Both the position numbers and the translations under genes were made by a program. A DNA stretch of 64,000 nucleotides from Solwaraspora sp. WMMD791. Lineage in GTDB: Bacteria > Actinomycetota > Actinomycetes > Mycobacteriales > Micromonosporaceae. The stretch lies in the NCBI RefSeq assembly GCF_029581195.1, contig NZ_CP120737.1, forward strand, positions 2,829,001 to 2,893,000. Reading direction: 5' to 3'. Below, in pieces: positions 1 through 7,725 of this stretch. Every line of letters starts with the position of its first letter. The stretch's first letter is position 1. The notes under the pieces were generated by a model. That model ran no database searches. It was not told where the DNA came from and saw nothing but the letters and a program-made list of their open reading frames with translations.

Positions 1-266
1 CTCTCGCCCAACAGGAAGGTGGGTTTGGCGGTGGCGGCCTGGGTGAGCAGGGCGTCGACGAGCTGCTGCCCCTTGATCGCCGGCAGGCCGGCGATGTCGA
101 AGATCTCCTTCTCCGGGTAGAGGGCGGCGATCTGCCCACCCGGTTCGGGCAGCGAGTCGACGATCGCGACCGTCATCCCCCGGAATCCGGCATAGTAGGC
201 GGCGTAGAGCCCGGCCGGGCCGGCACCGATGATGGCGAGGTCGACCTCGTGTTCGATGCTGCTCAT
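1..266 (-). CDS. Ferredoxin--NADP(+) reductase, N-terminal part (cut by window edge)
   Basis: The first 88 codons of a TrxB-like flavoprotein are visible; the gene runs off the left edge. The start region reads [20 protein letters not shown], which has the GxGxxG dinucleotide-binding motif for FAD, followed by a PEPGGQ-like segment and [11 protein letters not shown], both typical of type-2 ferredoxin/flavodoxin-NADP reductases. These enzymes pass electrons between NADPH and ferredoxin in the cytoplasm. Its ATG overlaps the stop of the upstream ferredoxin by one base, so the two are translationally coupled and probably form one electron-transfer pair. A thioredoxin reductase cannot be fully excluded, because the part that would carry the CxxC motif lies outside the window. 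Confidence 0.8.
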   Translation of the reverse strand, partial: MSSIEHEVDLAIIGAGPAGLYAAYYAGFRGMTVAIVDSLPEPGGQIAALYPEKEIFDIAGLPAIKGQQLVDALLTQAATAKPTFLLGE

Positions 267-577
267 CAGCTGGCCCCGCCGCTGACCGCCGGATGGTCGT
301 GGCCGACCCGGCCGATCTTGCGGGCACCGCCCGGGGTGCCGATCTCGGTGAAGAACTCGGCGTTGATCGGGCCGAACCGGGCCTGATCGGCGGGCAGGTC
401 GTCCAGGTGGAAGATCGAGGTGACCGGGCAGACCGGTTCGCACCGACCGCAGTCGACGCACTCGTCCGGGTTGATGTACATCATCCGGTCGCCCTCGTAG
501 ATGCAGTCCACGGGGCATTCCTCGACGCACGACCGGTCCTGCACGTCCACACATTCGTCGGTGACCACGTAGGTCAT
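266..577 (-). CDS. fdxA: 7Fe-type ferredoxin (FdxA family)
   Basis: A 103-residue small electron carrier. Residues 1-60 hold the bacterial 7Fe pattern: [10 protein letters not shown] near residues 17-26, then [12 protein letters not shown] near 39-50, which should bind one [3Fe-4S] and one [4Fe-4S] cluster. The C-terminal third is the extension usual in actinobacterial FdxA. The start MTYVV is chosen because AGGAGGACCG lies directly before its ATG; a longer reading frame upstream has no ribosome site. It is the first gene of an operon with the ferredoxin reductase (1-base overlap). A promoter with a superimposed IclR-type motif lies about 100 bases upstream, tying this electron supply to the regulon that includes the P450. 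Confidence 0.93.
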   Translation of the reverse strand: MTYVVTDECVDVQDRSCVEECPVDCIYEGDRMMYINPDECVDCGRCEPVCPVTSIFHLDDLPADQARFGPINAEFFTEIGTPGGARKIGRVGHDHPAVSGGAS

Positions 578-681
578 CGGTCCTCCTGCGCCAATGGGGG
601 GCAGTCGCCGGTCCGGGCGTCCCGGCACCCTCCGCGACCTGCGCTCATCGGGTGGGGCGGCGACCTGGTTGATGTCACGTC

Positions 682-729
682 ACGCTAGAGACACCGCCCC
701 GGCTATGTCAACATGCGAGACGTCATCTT
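682..729 (-). promoter_or_regulatory. fdxA promoter overlapped by IclR-type 22-bp motif
   Basis: On the minus strand TTGACA (711-706) and TAGCGT (687-682) are separated by 18 bases, a good housekeeping-type promoter for the ferredoxin operon. Positions 708-729 carry one of six copies of the 22-bp motif (core ATGCGAGACGTCAT), which covers the -35 box. The site also lies just upstream of the divergent M20-like gene at 763, so it could control both. Confidence 0.55.
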
Positions 730-762
730 GGATAACTGTCACGGCGGTGATGGGATGAGGCG

Positions 763-2049
763 ATGAGCGAGGAGCGGATCGTCGAGACGCTGGCGGTGCT
801 GACCGCCGGACCGACCCCGTACGGTCACGAGCAGGCGACCGCGCGTCGACTCGCCGGCTGGGGCCGGGCCACCTGGCCGCAGCTGGACTGGCGGGTCGAC
901 CCGCTTCCGGTCAGTGCCGAGGCACCACACAGCGCCAACCTGGTCGTCACCGCGCAACTCGGCCCTCAGGCACCGGAACTGCTCATCTACTCCCACCTCG
1001 ACACGTCCCTGACCGGCGCGGCGGAATTCGACGAACCGGTCACCGGCACCTCCGGTGGTGCCCTCGGCCCGTGTCCGGTCGGCGGCTTCCGCCGGTCCAC
1101 CGGACCGGACGGCACCGTACTGATCAGCGCCTTCGGCCTCGGTGTCGCCCGGGCCGCCGCGGCCAGCGCCCTGGTCGGGTTCACCACCGCCGCCGACGCG
1201 CTGCGGGCCGCCGGCCGGCCGCACCGGCTCACCCTGCTGCTGGCCGCCGCCGGCACCCACCGGTACCACCCGCACGGCGGCACGCCCAGTGGCGTACTGC
1301 ATCACCTGGACCGCCACGCGCCGCCAGCGGCGGCAGTGGTCGCCAAGACCGGCCCGGCCGGCGTGCTCACCGCCGAACCCGGCGCGATGTTCCTGCGGGT
1401 ACGGTTGAGCACCGCGTTCCACCCGGTGCTCGCCCGCGAGACCGCCGTACCACCCGGGGGCCTGCTCGCCCACCTCGGCACCGTGATCGCGGCGCTGGAG
1501 GAGTTCCGGCGCCGGCACCTGGCCGACCGCACCGACCCGACCGCACCGGTCGGCGCCGAGATCGGCATCGGCGCGGTCCGGGCCGGGCAGCCCGGCAAAC
1601 CGGATCTGCTGCCCGGGCGGCTCGACCTGTACCTCTATCTGGTGACCGTGCCCGGCGACGACCCGGCGCGGATCCGGACCGGGCTGCACACCGCGCTGAC
1701 CGCCGCTCTCGCCGACTCCCCACTGGCCGACTGCCGGGTCGCGGTGGACGGGCAGCTGGTGCATCCGGCCGCCGCCACCGGGGCGGACGCGCCCATCGCG
1801 CGGCACGCCGAGGACGCCTGGACGGCGGCCCACGGCACGCCGCCGTCGCCGGTCACCGGGTGGACCGGGTCCACCGACGGGGTCGTGCTGCGGGGTCGCG
1901 GCGTACCCACGGTGCGGCTCGGGCCGCCGTCGCGCGGACCGGACCCGGCCGACCCCCGGCTGGACCGGTACGCCGTCGCCGACCTCGTCCGGTTCGCCGA
2001 CATCTACACCGGCATCGCGTTACGGCACGCGGGTGCATCGACAAGATAA
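763..2049 (+). CDS. M20/M28-like metallopeptidase homologue with degenerate metal site
   Basis: A 428-residue cytoplasmic protein with the overall layout of M20 amidohydrolases/peptidases: an N-terminal HEQATARRLAGWG segment, a metal-motif-like LIYSHLDTS near residue 80, a dimerisation-like middle (about 210-310) and a C-terminal GSTDGVVLRGRGVPTVRLGP segment. The aspartate expected in the second metal motif and the Glu-Glu catalytic pair are not seen: the corresponding stretches read GLGVARAAAAS and LLLAAAGTHRY. It may therefore have altered chemistry or be non-hydrolytic. The start ATG follows GATGAGGCG, a weak ribosome site. It is divergent from fdxA and close to an IclR-type motif. The family call is moderate; the substrate is unknown. 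Confidence 0.6.
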   Translation: MSEERIVETLAVLTAGPTPYGHEQATARRLAGWGRATWPQLDWRVDPLPVSAEAPHSANLVVTAQLGPQAPELLIYSHLDTSLTGAAEFDEPVTGTSGGALGPCPVGGFRRSTGPDGTVLISAFGLGVARAAAASALVGFTTAADALRAAGRPHRLTLLLAAAGTHRYHPHGGTPSGVLHHLDRHAPPAAAVVAKTGPAGVLTAEPGAMFLRVRLSTAFHPVLARETAVPPGGLLAHLGTVIAALEEFRRRHLADRTDPTAPVGAEIGIGAVRAGQPGKPDLLPGRLDLYLYLVTVPGDDPARIRTGLHTALTAALADSPLADCRVAVDGQLVHPAAATGADAPIARHAEDAWTAAHGTPPSPVTGWTGSTDGVVLRGRGVPTVRLGPPSRGPDPADPRLDRYAVADLVRFADIYTGIALRHAGASTR

Positions 2050-2062
2050 GGTACCGTATGCC

Positions 2063-2084
2063 ATGATGCTGTCTCACTTTCCGT
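2063..2084. promoter_or_regulatory. IclR-type 22-bp motif, weakest copy
   Basis: Read on the minus strand this contains AAAGTGAGACAGCATCAT, matching the GAGACnGCAT core of the other five copies but with a diverged left flank. It lies 95 bases upstream of the first iclR start, the usual position for autoregulation. Confidence 0.4.
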
Positions 2085-2178
2085 GCATGTACCGGCGGTC
2101 GATGCCTCGTCGCCGTCGAGGCGCAGCCGCGACTCCGCGCCTTCGCCGCGCATGCCGCGCCTTTCGTTAGGAAGCCAG

Positions 2179-3063
2179 ATGGCGGACGACAGCCCCCCGG
2201 CTGCCGGGCAGAGCGCCCCGGTGGCGGAGCCCGCGGTGGCCGGCCCTGTGGTGGCCGAGCAGAGCGCCCCGGCGATCCAGACCGTGCAGCGCGCCGCGGT
2301 GATCCTCAACGCCTTCACCGCCGCCCGCCCCCGGCTGAGCCTCAACGAGCTCACCGCCAGCCTCGGCACCAGCAAGGCCACCGCCCACCGTTACACCAAG
2401 GCCCTGCGGGAGAGCAACCTGCTGCGCTACGACGAGCGCGAAGGGCTCTACTCCCTCGGCCCGCAGATCCTCACCCTGTCCGCCGCCGCCCGCGCCGCGA
2501 TGCCGGTGATCAGCATCGCCGGCCCGCACATGCAGCAACTCGTCCGCGAGGTCGACGAGACCGTGGTGCTCAGCGTCTGGGACGGCGACACCGCCGTGGT
2601 GGTCCGCGCCGACGACAACACCGACCGGGTGATCCGGGTCAGCGTACGGACCGGCTCCCGGCTGTCGCGGACCGAATCCGCCCAGGGGCGGGTCTTCTGC
2701 GCGTTCCTGCCGGCCGAGGACGTCCCCGGCCTCGCCGACGACCTGGCCGCCTCGGCCGAGCTGCGGCACGAGGTCGACAAGATCCGCCGAACCGGGATCT
2801 CCGCCAACACCCCGTCGGTCAACGGGGTCCGCAGCATCGCCGCGCCGATCTTCCGGGGCCAGACGCTGATCGCCGCCATGGCGATCGTCGGCACCACCAC
2901 CTCGGTGCCGGAAGGCACCGACAGCCCGCTCGCCGCCGCCCTGCAGCGGGCCGCCGCGGTGGTCACCGCCGAGCTTGGCAGCGTCACCGGCAACGGCCAC
3001 CAGCCGGGCAATGGCAACGGGCGTACCGCCGGCACCGGCACCGGGCGCGGCGGCCGGCGCTAA
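2179..3063 (+). CDS. IclR-family transcriptional regulator 1
   Basis: A 294-residue regulator. The winged helix-turn-helix is at about residues 35-95 (IQTVQRAAVILNAF, then LNELTASLGTSKATAHRYTK). The effector-binding IclR domain follows to about residue 265. The N-terminus (AP-rich) and C-terminus (Gly/Asn/Arg-rich) are low-complexity tails. The start ATG is chosen for the TTAGGAAG ribosome site; the frame is open 32 codons further upstream without one. It is strikingly similar to the neighbouring convergent IclR gene, with which its stop overlaps by 3-4 bases. IclR proteins typically control catabolic operons through short palindromes, so it is a prime candidate to bind the six 22-bp motifs (inference). 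Confidence 0.93.
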   Translation: MADDSPPAAGQSAPVAEPAVAGPVVAEQSAPAIQTVQRAAVILNAFTAARPRLSLNELTASLGTSKATAHRYTKALRESNLLRYDEREGLYSLGPQILTLSAAARAAMPVISIAGPHMQQLVREVDETVVLSVWDGDTAVVVRADDNTDRVIRVSVRTGSRLSRTESAQGRVFCAFLPAEDVPGLADDLAASAELRHEVDKIRRTGISANTPSVNGVRSIAAPIFRGQTLIAAMAIVGTTTSVPEGTDSPLAAALQRAAAVVTAELGSVTGNGHQPGNGNGRTAGTGTGRGGRR

Positions 3064-3839
3064 CCGGCGATCGCCCCCAGCGCCTCGGACAACTCCCCCG
3101 CCGCCTGCCGCAGCCGGTCGGCCGCCGCTACCTGCGCCGCGCCGGCCAATGCCGCGCTGGTGCCGAGCACCGCGAGCGCGGCCACCACCTGGGCACGCTC
3201 GAACACCGGGGCGGCGATGACCCGTACCCCGAAGTCCTCCGGTGAGTTGACCGCGAACCCGTCGCGGCGGACCTGCGCGACCACCTCGCGCAGCGCGGCC
3301 GACAACCGCAACTGCCGGGCCACCACCGGGCTGTCCTGCTCCGGGAGGAAAGCGCAGAACACCCGGCCCTGCGCCGAGCGGGTCAGGTCCAACGGCGACC
3401 CGGTACGGACGCTGAGCCGCACGTCGCCGCTGGTGTTGTCCATGCAGCGGACCACAGTCGGCGCCTCGCCGTTCCAGACGCTGAGCACCGAGGTCTGATT
3501 CGTCGACCTGGTCAGCTGATCCAGGAAGGGCTCCGCGACGGTGACGATGGGCAGCGCCGCGCGGGCCGCCGCCTCCATCGCCAGGATCTGCGGCCCCAAC
3601 GTGTAGGTGGCGGTGGCGACGTCGAAGCGCAGCAGATTGGCGGCGCGCAGCGCCCGCGCGTACCGGTGGGCGGTGGCCCGGCTGATCGCCAGGTCGGCGG
3701 TCAGCTCCGCCAGGGTGAGGCGGGGCCGTTCGACGGTGAACGCCTGCAGGATCGTCGCGGCGCGCTGCACCGTCTGGATGGCCGGCCCGTCGCCGGTCAC
3801 CTCGTCAGTCGGGTTCGCCGGCCGGCCTGTGACCACCAC
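3060..3839 (-). CDS. IclR-family transcriptional regulator 2
   Basis: A 259-residue paralogue of the adjacent IclR protein, sharing phrases such as PAIQTVQRAA, RATAHRYARALR, YTLGPQIL and RVFCAFLPE. The wHTH is at about residues 20-80 and the ligand domain at 90-255. It starts at GTG with only a weak ribosome site; the next in-frame GTG is possible. Tail-to-tail overlap with the other IclR gene suggests a local duplication followed by inversion. Either or both proteins could recognise the repeated 22-bp motif; divergence in the ligand domain would allow two inducers. Confidence 0.92.
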   Translation of the reverse strand: MVVTGRPANPTDEVTGDGPAIQTVQRAATILQAFTVERPRLTLAELTADLAISRATAHRYARALRAANLLRFDVATATYTLGPQILAMEAAARAALPIVTVAEPFLDQLTRSTNQTSVLSVWNGEAPTVVRCMDNTSGDVRLSVRTGSPLDLTRSAQGRVFCAFLPEQDSPVVARQLRLSAALREVVAQVRRDGFAVNSPEDFGVRVIAAPVFERAQVVAALAVLGTSAALAGAAQVAAADRLRQAAGELSEALGAIAG

Positions 3840-3876
3840 GGCGCCACTCTACCTACCCGCACACCCCTGACCCGTG

Positions 3877-3936
3877 ACGATCTTGCACTTATCGACCGAC
3901 AAACTCGACATTTCGTCTCGATAAGCGCAAGATCGT
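3877..3936. repeat. Long inverted repeat, dispersed intergenic element (copy 1)
   Basis: Arms 3877-3895 (ACGATCTTGCACTTATCGA) and 3918-3936 pair over 19 bases with one mismatch around a 22-base spacer. A close relative occurs at 20376-20443. It lies between the iclR2 start and the SnoaL-like stop and could end transcription of the latter. I associate this sequence with a repeat family in Micromonosporaceae genomes. Confidence 0.75.
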
Positions 3937-3951
3937 CGCGATCTTGGAAGG

Positions 3952-4371
3952 TCAGCCGGCGGCGGTCCGGCCGGCGGCGAGTTGGCGGTGCACCTCGCCG
4001 GAATCCCAGTAGTCGATCCGGTGCGCGATCAGGCCGTCGGCGTCCACCTTGAAGCGGAACATCCCACGGATGCGCACCGGCACCTTGCCCGCCGAGACCA
4101 GCCGGAACGACATCCGGTACGCCACCGCCGCCCGGTCACCGGCGACCAGCAGGTCCTCGATCTCGTAGTGCAGGTCGGCGAACTCGGCCAGAAACCCGTC
4201 CAGCCGGGCCCGGTACGCGGCCCGGCCGGTGACGGTACGTCCCAACGCGGCGGTGTGCTCGTTGACGAAACCGACGCTGACGCAGTCGGCGACCGCGTCG
4301 GCGTCACGGGCGTTGAGCGCGGCCAGGTAGCGCCGCACCGCCTCACCGGTGCGCTCGCCGGTCAGGCCCAC
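3952..4371 (-). CDS. SnoaL-like / NTF2-fold polyketide-cyclase-type protein
   Basis: A 139-residue protein with the NTF2-like cone fold pattern: a helical start (AVRRYLAALNARDADAVADCV), then the strand-rich body with YRARLDGFLAEFADLHYEIEDLLVAGDRAAVAYRM and a final HRIDYWDSGEV. Such proteins are isomerases, cyclases, hydratases or simple binding proteins, so the reaction is not predictable. It overlaps the end of the VOC-family gene by 10 bases and is surely co-transcribed with it. No signal peptide or membrane segment is seen. Confidence 0.75.
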   Translation of the reverse strand: MGLTGERTGEAVRRYLAALNARDADAVADCVSVGFVNEHTAALGRTVTGRAAYRARLDGFLAEFADLHYEIEDLLVAGDRAAVAYRMSFRLVSAGKVPVRIRGMFRFKVDADGLIAHRIDYWDSGEVHRQLAAGRTAAG

Positions 4372-4808
4372 AGCCGCCGTACGGTGTCGAACACCTGCTG
4401 GTCGTGGGAGATCTCGATGACGTTGCCGTCGGGGTCCTTCAGCGCGCAGATGTAGCCGACCGGCGGCGGCATCTGCCGCGGCTCCCAGTGCAGGCAGCCC
4501 AGCTCACGGGCACGCTCGGCGATCTCGTCGACGTCGGACCGGTTCGGCACCTCGATGCCGATGTGCGCGAACGGGTGCAGCAGCCCGAGCTGGCCGCCCT
4601 TGTCCTTGTTGAACGAGACCAGTACGAGCACGAACGGTGTCTCGACCTGCTTGTCGTTGGAGAGCCAGACGCTCTCGCCGTCAGCGTCGGCGAACCGTTC
4701 GACCACCACCAGCGGGGTGAGTGAGGTGTAGAACGAGATGGCCTTGTCGAGGTCGCCGGTGGGCAGTGCCACGTGCGTCCAGCGGGCGTGGGTCAGGCCG
4801 GTGGCCAC
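4362..4808 (-). CDS. VOC superfamily (glyoxalase/extradiol dioxygenase-type) protein
   Basis: A 148-residue single VOC module pair. The first beta-alpha-beta motif starts at WTHVALPTGDLDKAISFY, the second at FAHIGIEVPNRSDVDEIAERA, and the protein ends with DPDGNVIEISHDQQVF. The two histidines and the final glutamate are the usual metal ligands of this fold. The start GTG at 4808 is supported by GGAGG seven bases upstream; the frame stays open much further, but that region is antisense to the aldo-keto reductase. Cytoplasmic. Partner of the overlapping SnoaL-like gene. The substrate cannot be named: members act on glyoxal adducts, catechols or antibiotics. Confidence 0.82.
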   Translation of the reverse strand: MATGLTHARWTHVALPTGDLDKAISFYTSLTPLVVVERFADADGESVWLSNDKQVETPFVLVLVSFNKDKGGQLGLLHPFAHIGIEVPNRSDVDEIAERARELGCLHWEPRQMPPPVGYICALKDPDGNVIEISHDQQVFDTVRRLWA

Positions 4809-4985
4809 AGGAACCTCCAGGTGCCGAAAAGCTGTTACTTCCGCGTCTACCAGGCTATTCAGCACGGTACCGAGCGACCATGTGCCGGGGACACAAACCG
4901 GCGGACAGTGCTTCGATCCGGCGGGACGGTGTCCACCGCCCCCGCCCGTGCCAGCGTGGTCGGTACACGTCTGGGAGGTCAACTG

Positions 4986-6011
4986 ATGCGCTATCGCACA
5001 CTCGGCGGCACCGGGGTCGAGGTCAGCACGCTCTGCCTGGGCACCATGATGTTCGGTGCCTGGGGCAACCGCGACGAGACCGAATGCCACCGGATCGTCG
5101 ACGCCGCACTCGACGCCGGCGTCAACTTCGTCGACGTGGCCGACGTGTACGCGCACGGCGAGTCCGAGGAGATCCTCGGCCGGGCGCTGCGCGGCCGGCG
5201 CGACGACGTGGTGCTGGCGACCAAGTTCCACGAGCCGATGGGTGACGACCGCAACCGACGCGGCAACTCCCGGCGTTGGATCCGCCAGGCCGTCGAGGGC
5301 AGCCTGCGGCGGCTCGGCACCGACCGGATCGACCTGTACCAGGTGCACCGGCCGGACCCGGGCACCGATCTCGACGAGACCCTGGGCGCCCTGTCCGACC
5401 TGGTCCGCGAGGGCAAGGTGCTGATGATCGGCAGCTCGGCCTTCCCGGCCGAGGAGATCGTCGAGGCGCAGTGGGTGGCACACCGGCGCCAGCGGGAGCG
5501 CTTCACCACCGAGCAGTTGCCGTACTCGATCATGGCGCGTGGGGTGGAGGCCGGCGTCCTGCCGACCTGCCAGCGGCACCGGCTCGGAGTGCTCGCGTTC
5601 AGCCCGCTCAACGGTGGCTGGCTGACCGGCAAGTACCGCACGGCGGACGTACCGGACGACTCCCGGGCCGGCCGCAACGGCGACCACTTCGACTTCCGCG
5701 ACGCTGCCGCCCGGCAGCGCAAACTCGACATCGTCGGCGAGTTGGACACCCTCGCGGCGCAGGCCGGCCTCACCCTGATCGACCTGGCGTTGGGCTTCGT
5801 ACTCAGCCACCCGGCGGTCACCAGCGCGATCATCGGACCACGTACGCTGCCGCAGCTGCACAGCCAGCTCGGCGCCGGCGACCTGGCGACGTTGCCGGCC
5901 GACGTGCTGGACCGCATCGACGAGCTGGTGCCGCCGGGCAGCAACGTCAATTCGGCCGACGCCGGCTACCAGCCGCCAGCGCTCACCGACCCGACGCTGC
6001 GGCGACGCTGA
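4986..6011 (+). CDS. Aldo/keto reductase
   Basis: A 341-residue NADPH-dependent (beta/alpha)8 oxidoreductase. It begins MRYRTLGGTGVEVSTLCLGT, the hallmark of the family. The catalytic tetrad is visible: Asp and Tyr in VDVADVYAHGESE, Lys in LATKFHEP, His in YQVHRPDPGT. The C-terminal IIGPRTLPQL segment is the cofactor 2'-phosphate region. The ATG is selected because GGAGGTCAACTG precedes it. It stands alone, divergent from the VOC operon and convergent with the antiporter gene. Reduces small aldehydes or ketones; the specific substrate is unknown. Confidence 0.92.
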   Translation: MRYRTLGGTGVEVSTLCLGTMMFGAWGNRDETECHRIVDAALDAGVNFVDVADVYAHGESEEILGRALRGRRDDVVLATKFHEPMGDDRNRRGNSRRWIRQAVEGSLRRLGTDRIDLYQVHRPDPGTDLDETLGALSDLVREGKVLMIGSSAFPAEEIVEAQWVAHRRQRERFTTEQLPYSIMARGVEAGVLPTCQRHRLGVLAFSPLNGGWLTGKYRTADVPDDSRAGRNGDHFDFRDAAARQRKLDIVGELDTLAAQAGLTLIDLALGFVLSHPAVTSAIIGPRTLPQLHSQLGAGDLATLPADVLDRIDELVPPGSNVNSADAGYQPPALTDPTLRRR

Positions 6012-6068
6012 CCGGTCCTTCACCCGAAGGGTACGGCCGACGGTACGGCGGACGGGCGACGCGGCGGG

Positions 6069-7106
6069 TCATGCCGCGCGGATCAGCAGCAGCACCACCG
6101 CGCCGAGGTAGATCGCCGGAATGGCGACGCCCTCGAACCCGATTCCGCGTCGCTCCCGCAGGATCAGCCCGGCGGCGAGGGTAGCTGTCAGCAGGGTCGT
6201 CGCTCCGGCCAGCAGAAGCCCGGCCGAGGCCGCGTCGCTGTAGATCGACCCTGGCCGGTACGTAGCGTCGGCGAGGAAGATCATCAGCGAGTCGAAGGCG
6301 TTGCCGCCGAGGATGTTTCCGACGCCGAGGGTCAACGCGCCGATGCGTACCGCCGCGATCAGAGCGACCAGCTCCGGCAGTGACGTGATCGCGGTGGTGA
6401 TGGTGAATCCGACGAAGCCGCTGGGTAGCCCGGTCGCGGCGATCACCCCGAGGCCGCCCTGCCCGATCAGGTAGCCGGTGCCGCCGACCAGGACGGCGAG
6501 GGCGGCCAGCCGCAGCCACAGCCGGCGGGTGCTCGGCCCGCCGGCTGCCTCGCCGTTGGCGTCGTCCGGCACGTCCTGGCGGGTGTCCGAGGTCTGCTCG
6601 GCCCGCCACATCGGGTCGCGCCGCAGCCGACGCACCAGGTGCAGCCCGTACAGGTAAAGGATCGGGATGAGCAGACTCACCGGGTGCACCCAGCCGACGG
6701 TGAAGGTCGGGGTGGCGTAGGCGACGATCGGCAGACAGAGCAGCGCCACCAGCACGAGCGCCTGCATGATGTTCTCCAGCGAGGCGGCGGCGTGCTCGAT
6801 GTTGGAGCGCCGGTAGAGCAGGTCGGCGATGGCCAGCCAGACCGTCTGTACGGCGATCCCGCCGATCGGATTGGCGATGGCGAACTGTGCGTCGCCCTGC
6901 CACGCCCCGATCGCGGTGGTGGCGATCCCGGGTAGCGAGGTGACCGCGCCGAGCAGCAGCGCCCCGGCGACGGCTTCACCCATGCCGGTCCGGTCGGCCA
7001 GGGTGTCGGCGGTCGTGGCCAGGGACTTGCCTGCGGCGACGATGACCACCAGGGCGACCACGAGCGCGGCGACGCTCGGGCCAAGGGGCCAAGCTGGGCC
7101 GGTCAC
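6069..7106 (-). CDS. Ca2+/cation antiporter (CaCA family) membrane protein
   Basis: A 345-residue integral membrane protein with about ten hydrophobic segments in two halves separated by a charged cytoplasmic loop (about residues 155-190). Each half carries an alpha-repeat: GAVTSLPGIATTAIGAW near residue 53 and TAITSLPELVALIAAVRIG near 240, followed by GVGNILGGNAFDSLMI. The first repeat has Gly where the exchanger motif usually carries an acidic residue (SLPE in the second repeat only), so ion selectivity may differ from a standard Na+/Ca2+ exchanger. Monocistronic. The 190 bases upstream show nothing distinctive. Confidence 0.85.
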   Translation of the reverse strand: MTGPAWPLGPSVAALVVALVVIVAAGKSLATTADTLADRTGMGEAVAGALLLGAVTSLPGIATTAIGAWQGDAQFAIANPIGGIAVQTVWLAIADLLYRRSNIEHAAASLENIMQALVLVALLCLPIVAYATPTFTVGWVHPVSLLIPILYLYGLHLVRRLRRDPMWRAEQTSDTRQDVPDDANGEAAGGPSTRRLWLRLAALAVLVGGTGYLIGQGGLGVIAATGLPSGFVGFTITTAITSLPELVALIAAVRIGALTLGVGNILGGNAFDSLMIFLADATYRPGSIYSDAASAGLLLAGATTLLTATLAAGLILRERRGIGFEGVAIPAIYLGAVVLLLIRAA

Positions 7107-7297
7107 CGCAGCGCACCCTCACCTCTCGGCGGGTGGCCCGGCGACGATGGGCACAGCCGAGCGCTGTTCGTCCGTTCAGATCCCATGATCGCTATCCCTA
7201 CCCGGTCACCGTCGCGGCGAATCATCGGGCCGTGGGCCGGTGCGACGGTACGCGTTGGAGAACGTCACCCGCTGAGCGGGCGGGCGGGAGCCCAGCC

Positions 7298-7654
7298 CTA
7301 CGCGGACGCCGGGAACCGGTCGATGTTGCGCTCGACCCACACCCGAAGCGCTGTCAGCGGCAGATTCGCGTCCGCGCCGAGCGGGGTGAGGGTGTATTCC
7401 ACCCGCAGCGGCACTTCGGCGAAGACCTCGCGGGTGACCAGTCCGTGCTCTTCCAGCCGACGCAGCGTATGGGTCAGCACCTTCGGGCTCACTCCCTGCA
7501 GACGGTCGCGAAGCGCACCGAACCGCAGCGGACCGTCCTCCAGCGCACCGAGGGCCAGCGCGCTCCACTTGTTGGCCAGCAGGTCCAGCATGTCCCGGCA
7601 GGGGCAGGCGGCGGCGTAGACGTCTCTGGGGCCGCAGTCCGTCGACAGGCTCAT
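7298..7654 (-). CDS. HxlR-family (MarR-like) transcriptional regulator
   Basis: A 118-residue winged-helix regulator. CPCRDMLDLLANKWSALAL is the diagnostic HxlR opening, followed by FGALRDRLQGVSPKVLTHTLRRLEEHGLV (recognition helix region) and YTLTPLG (wing). The start ATG at 7654 puts MSLSTDCG before the domain; a longer frame lacks a ribosome site. It is divergent from the quinone reductase, the standard arrangement in which the HxlR protein senses electrophiles or quinones through cysteines (several Cys lie in residues 7-19) and controls the reductase. Confidence 0.92.
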   Translation of the reverse strand: MSLSTDCGPRDVYAAACPCRDMLDLLANKWSALALGALEDGPLRFGALRDRLQGVSPKVLTHTLRRLEEHGLVTREVFAEVPLRVEYTLTPLGADANLPLTALRVWVERNIDRFPASA

Positions 7655-7725
7655 CAGGCAATAGTACCCCTTGGATACTTGGCTCCCTTGTCGGTAACTA
7701 CTACCTTCGGAATATCTTTCCGGGC
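7655..7725. promoter_or_regulatory. Divergent promoter region of hxlR-type gene and quinone reductase
   Basis: This 71-base gap is less GC-rich than its surroundings and holds near-inverted segments TAGTACC (7662-7668) and GGTAACTA (7693-7700). They could be HxlR half-sites. No clear -35/-10 pair could be fixed. Confidence 0.35.
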
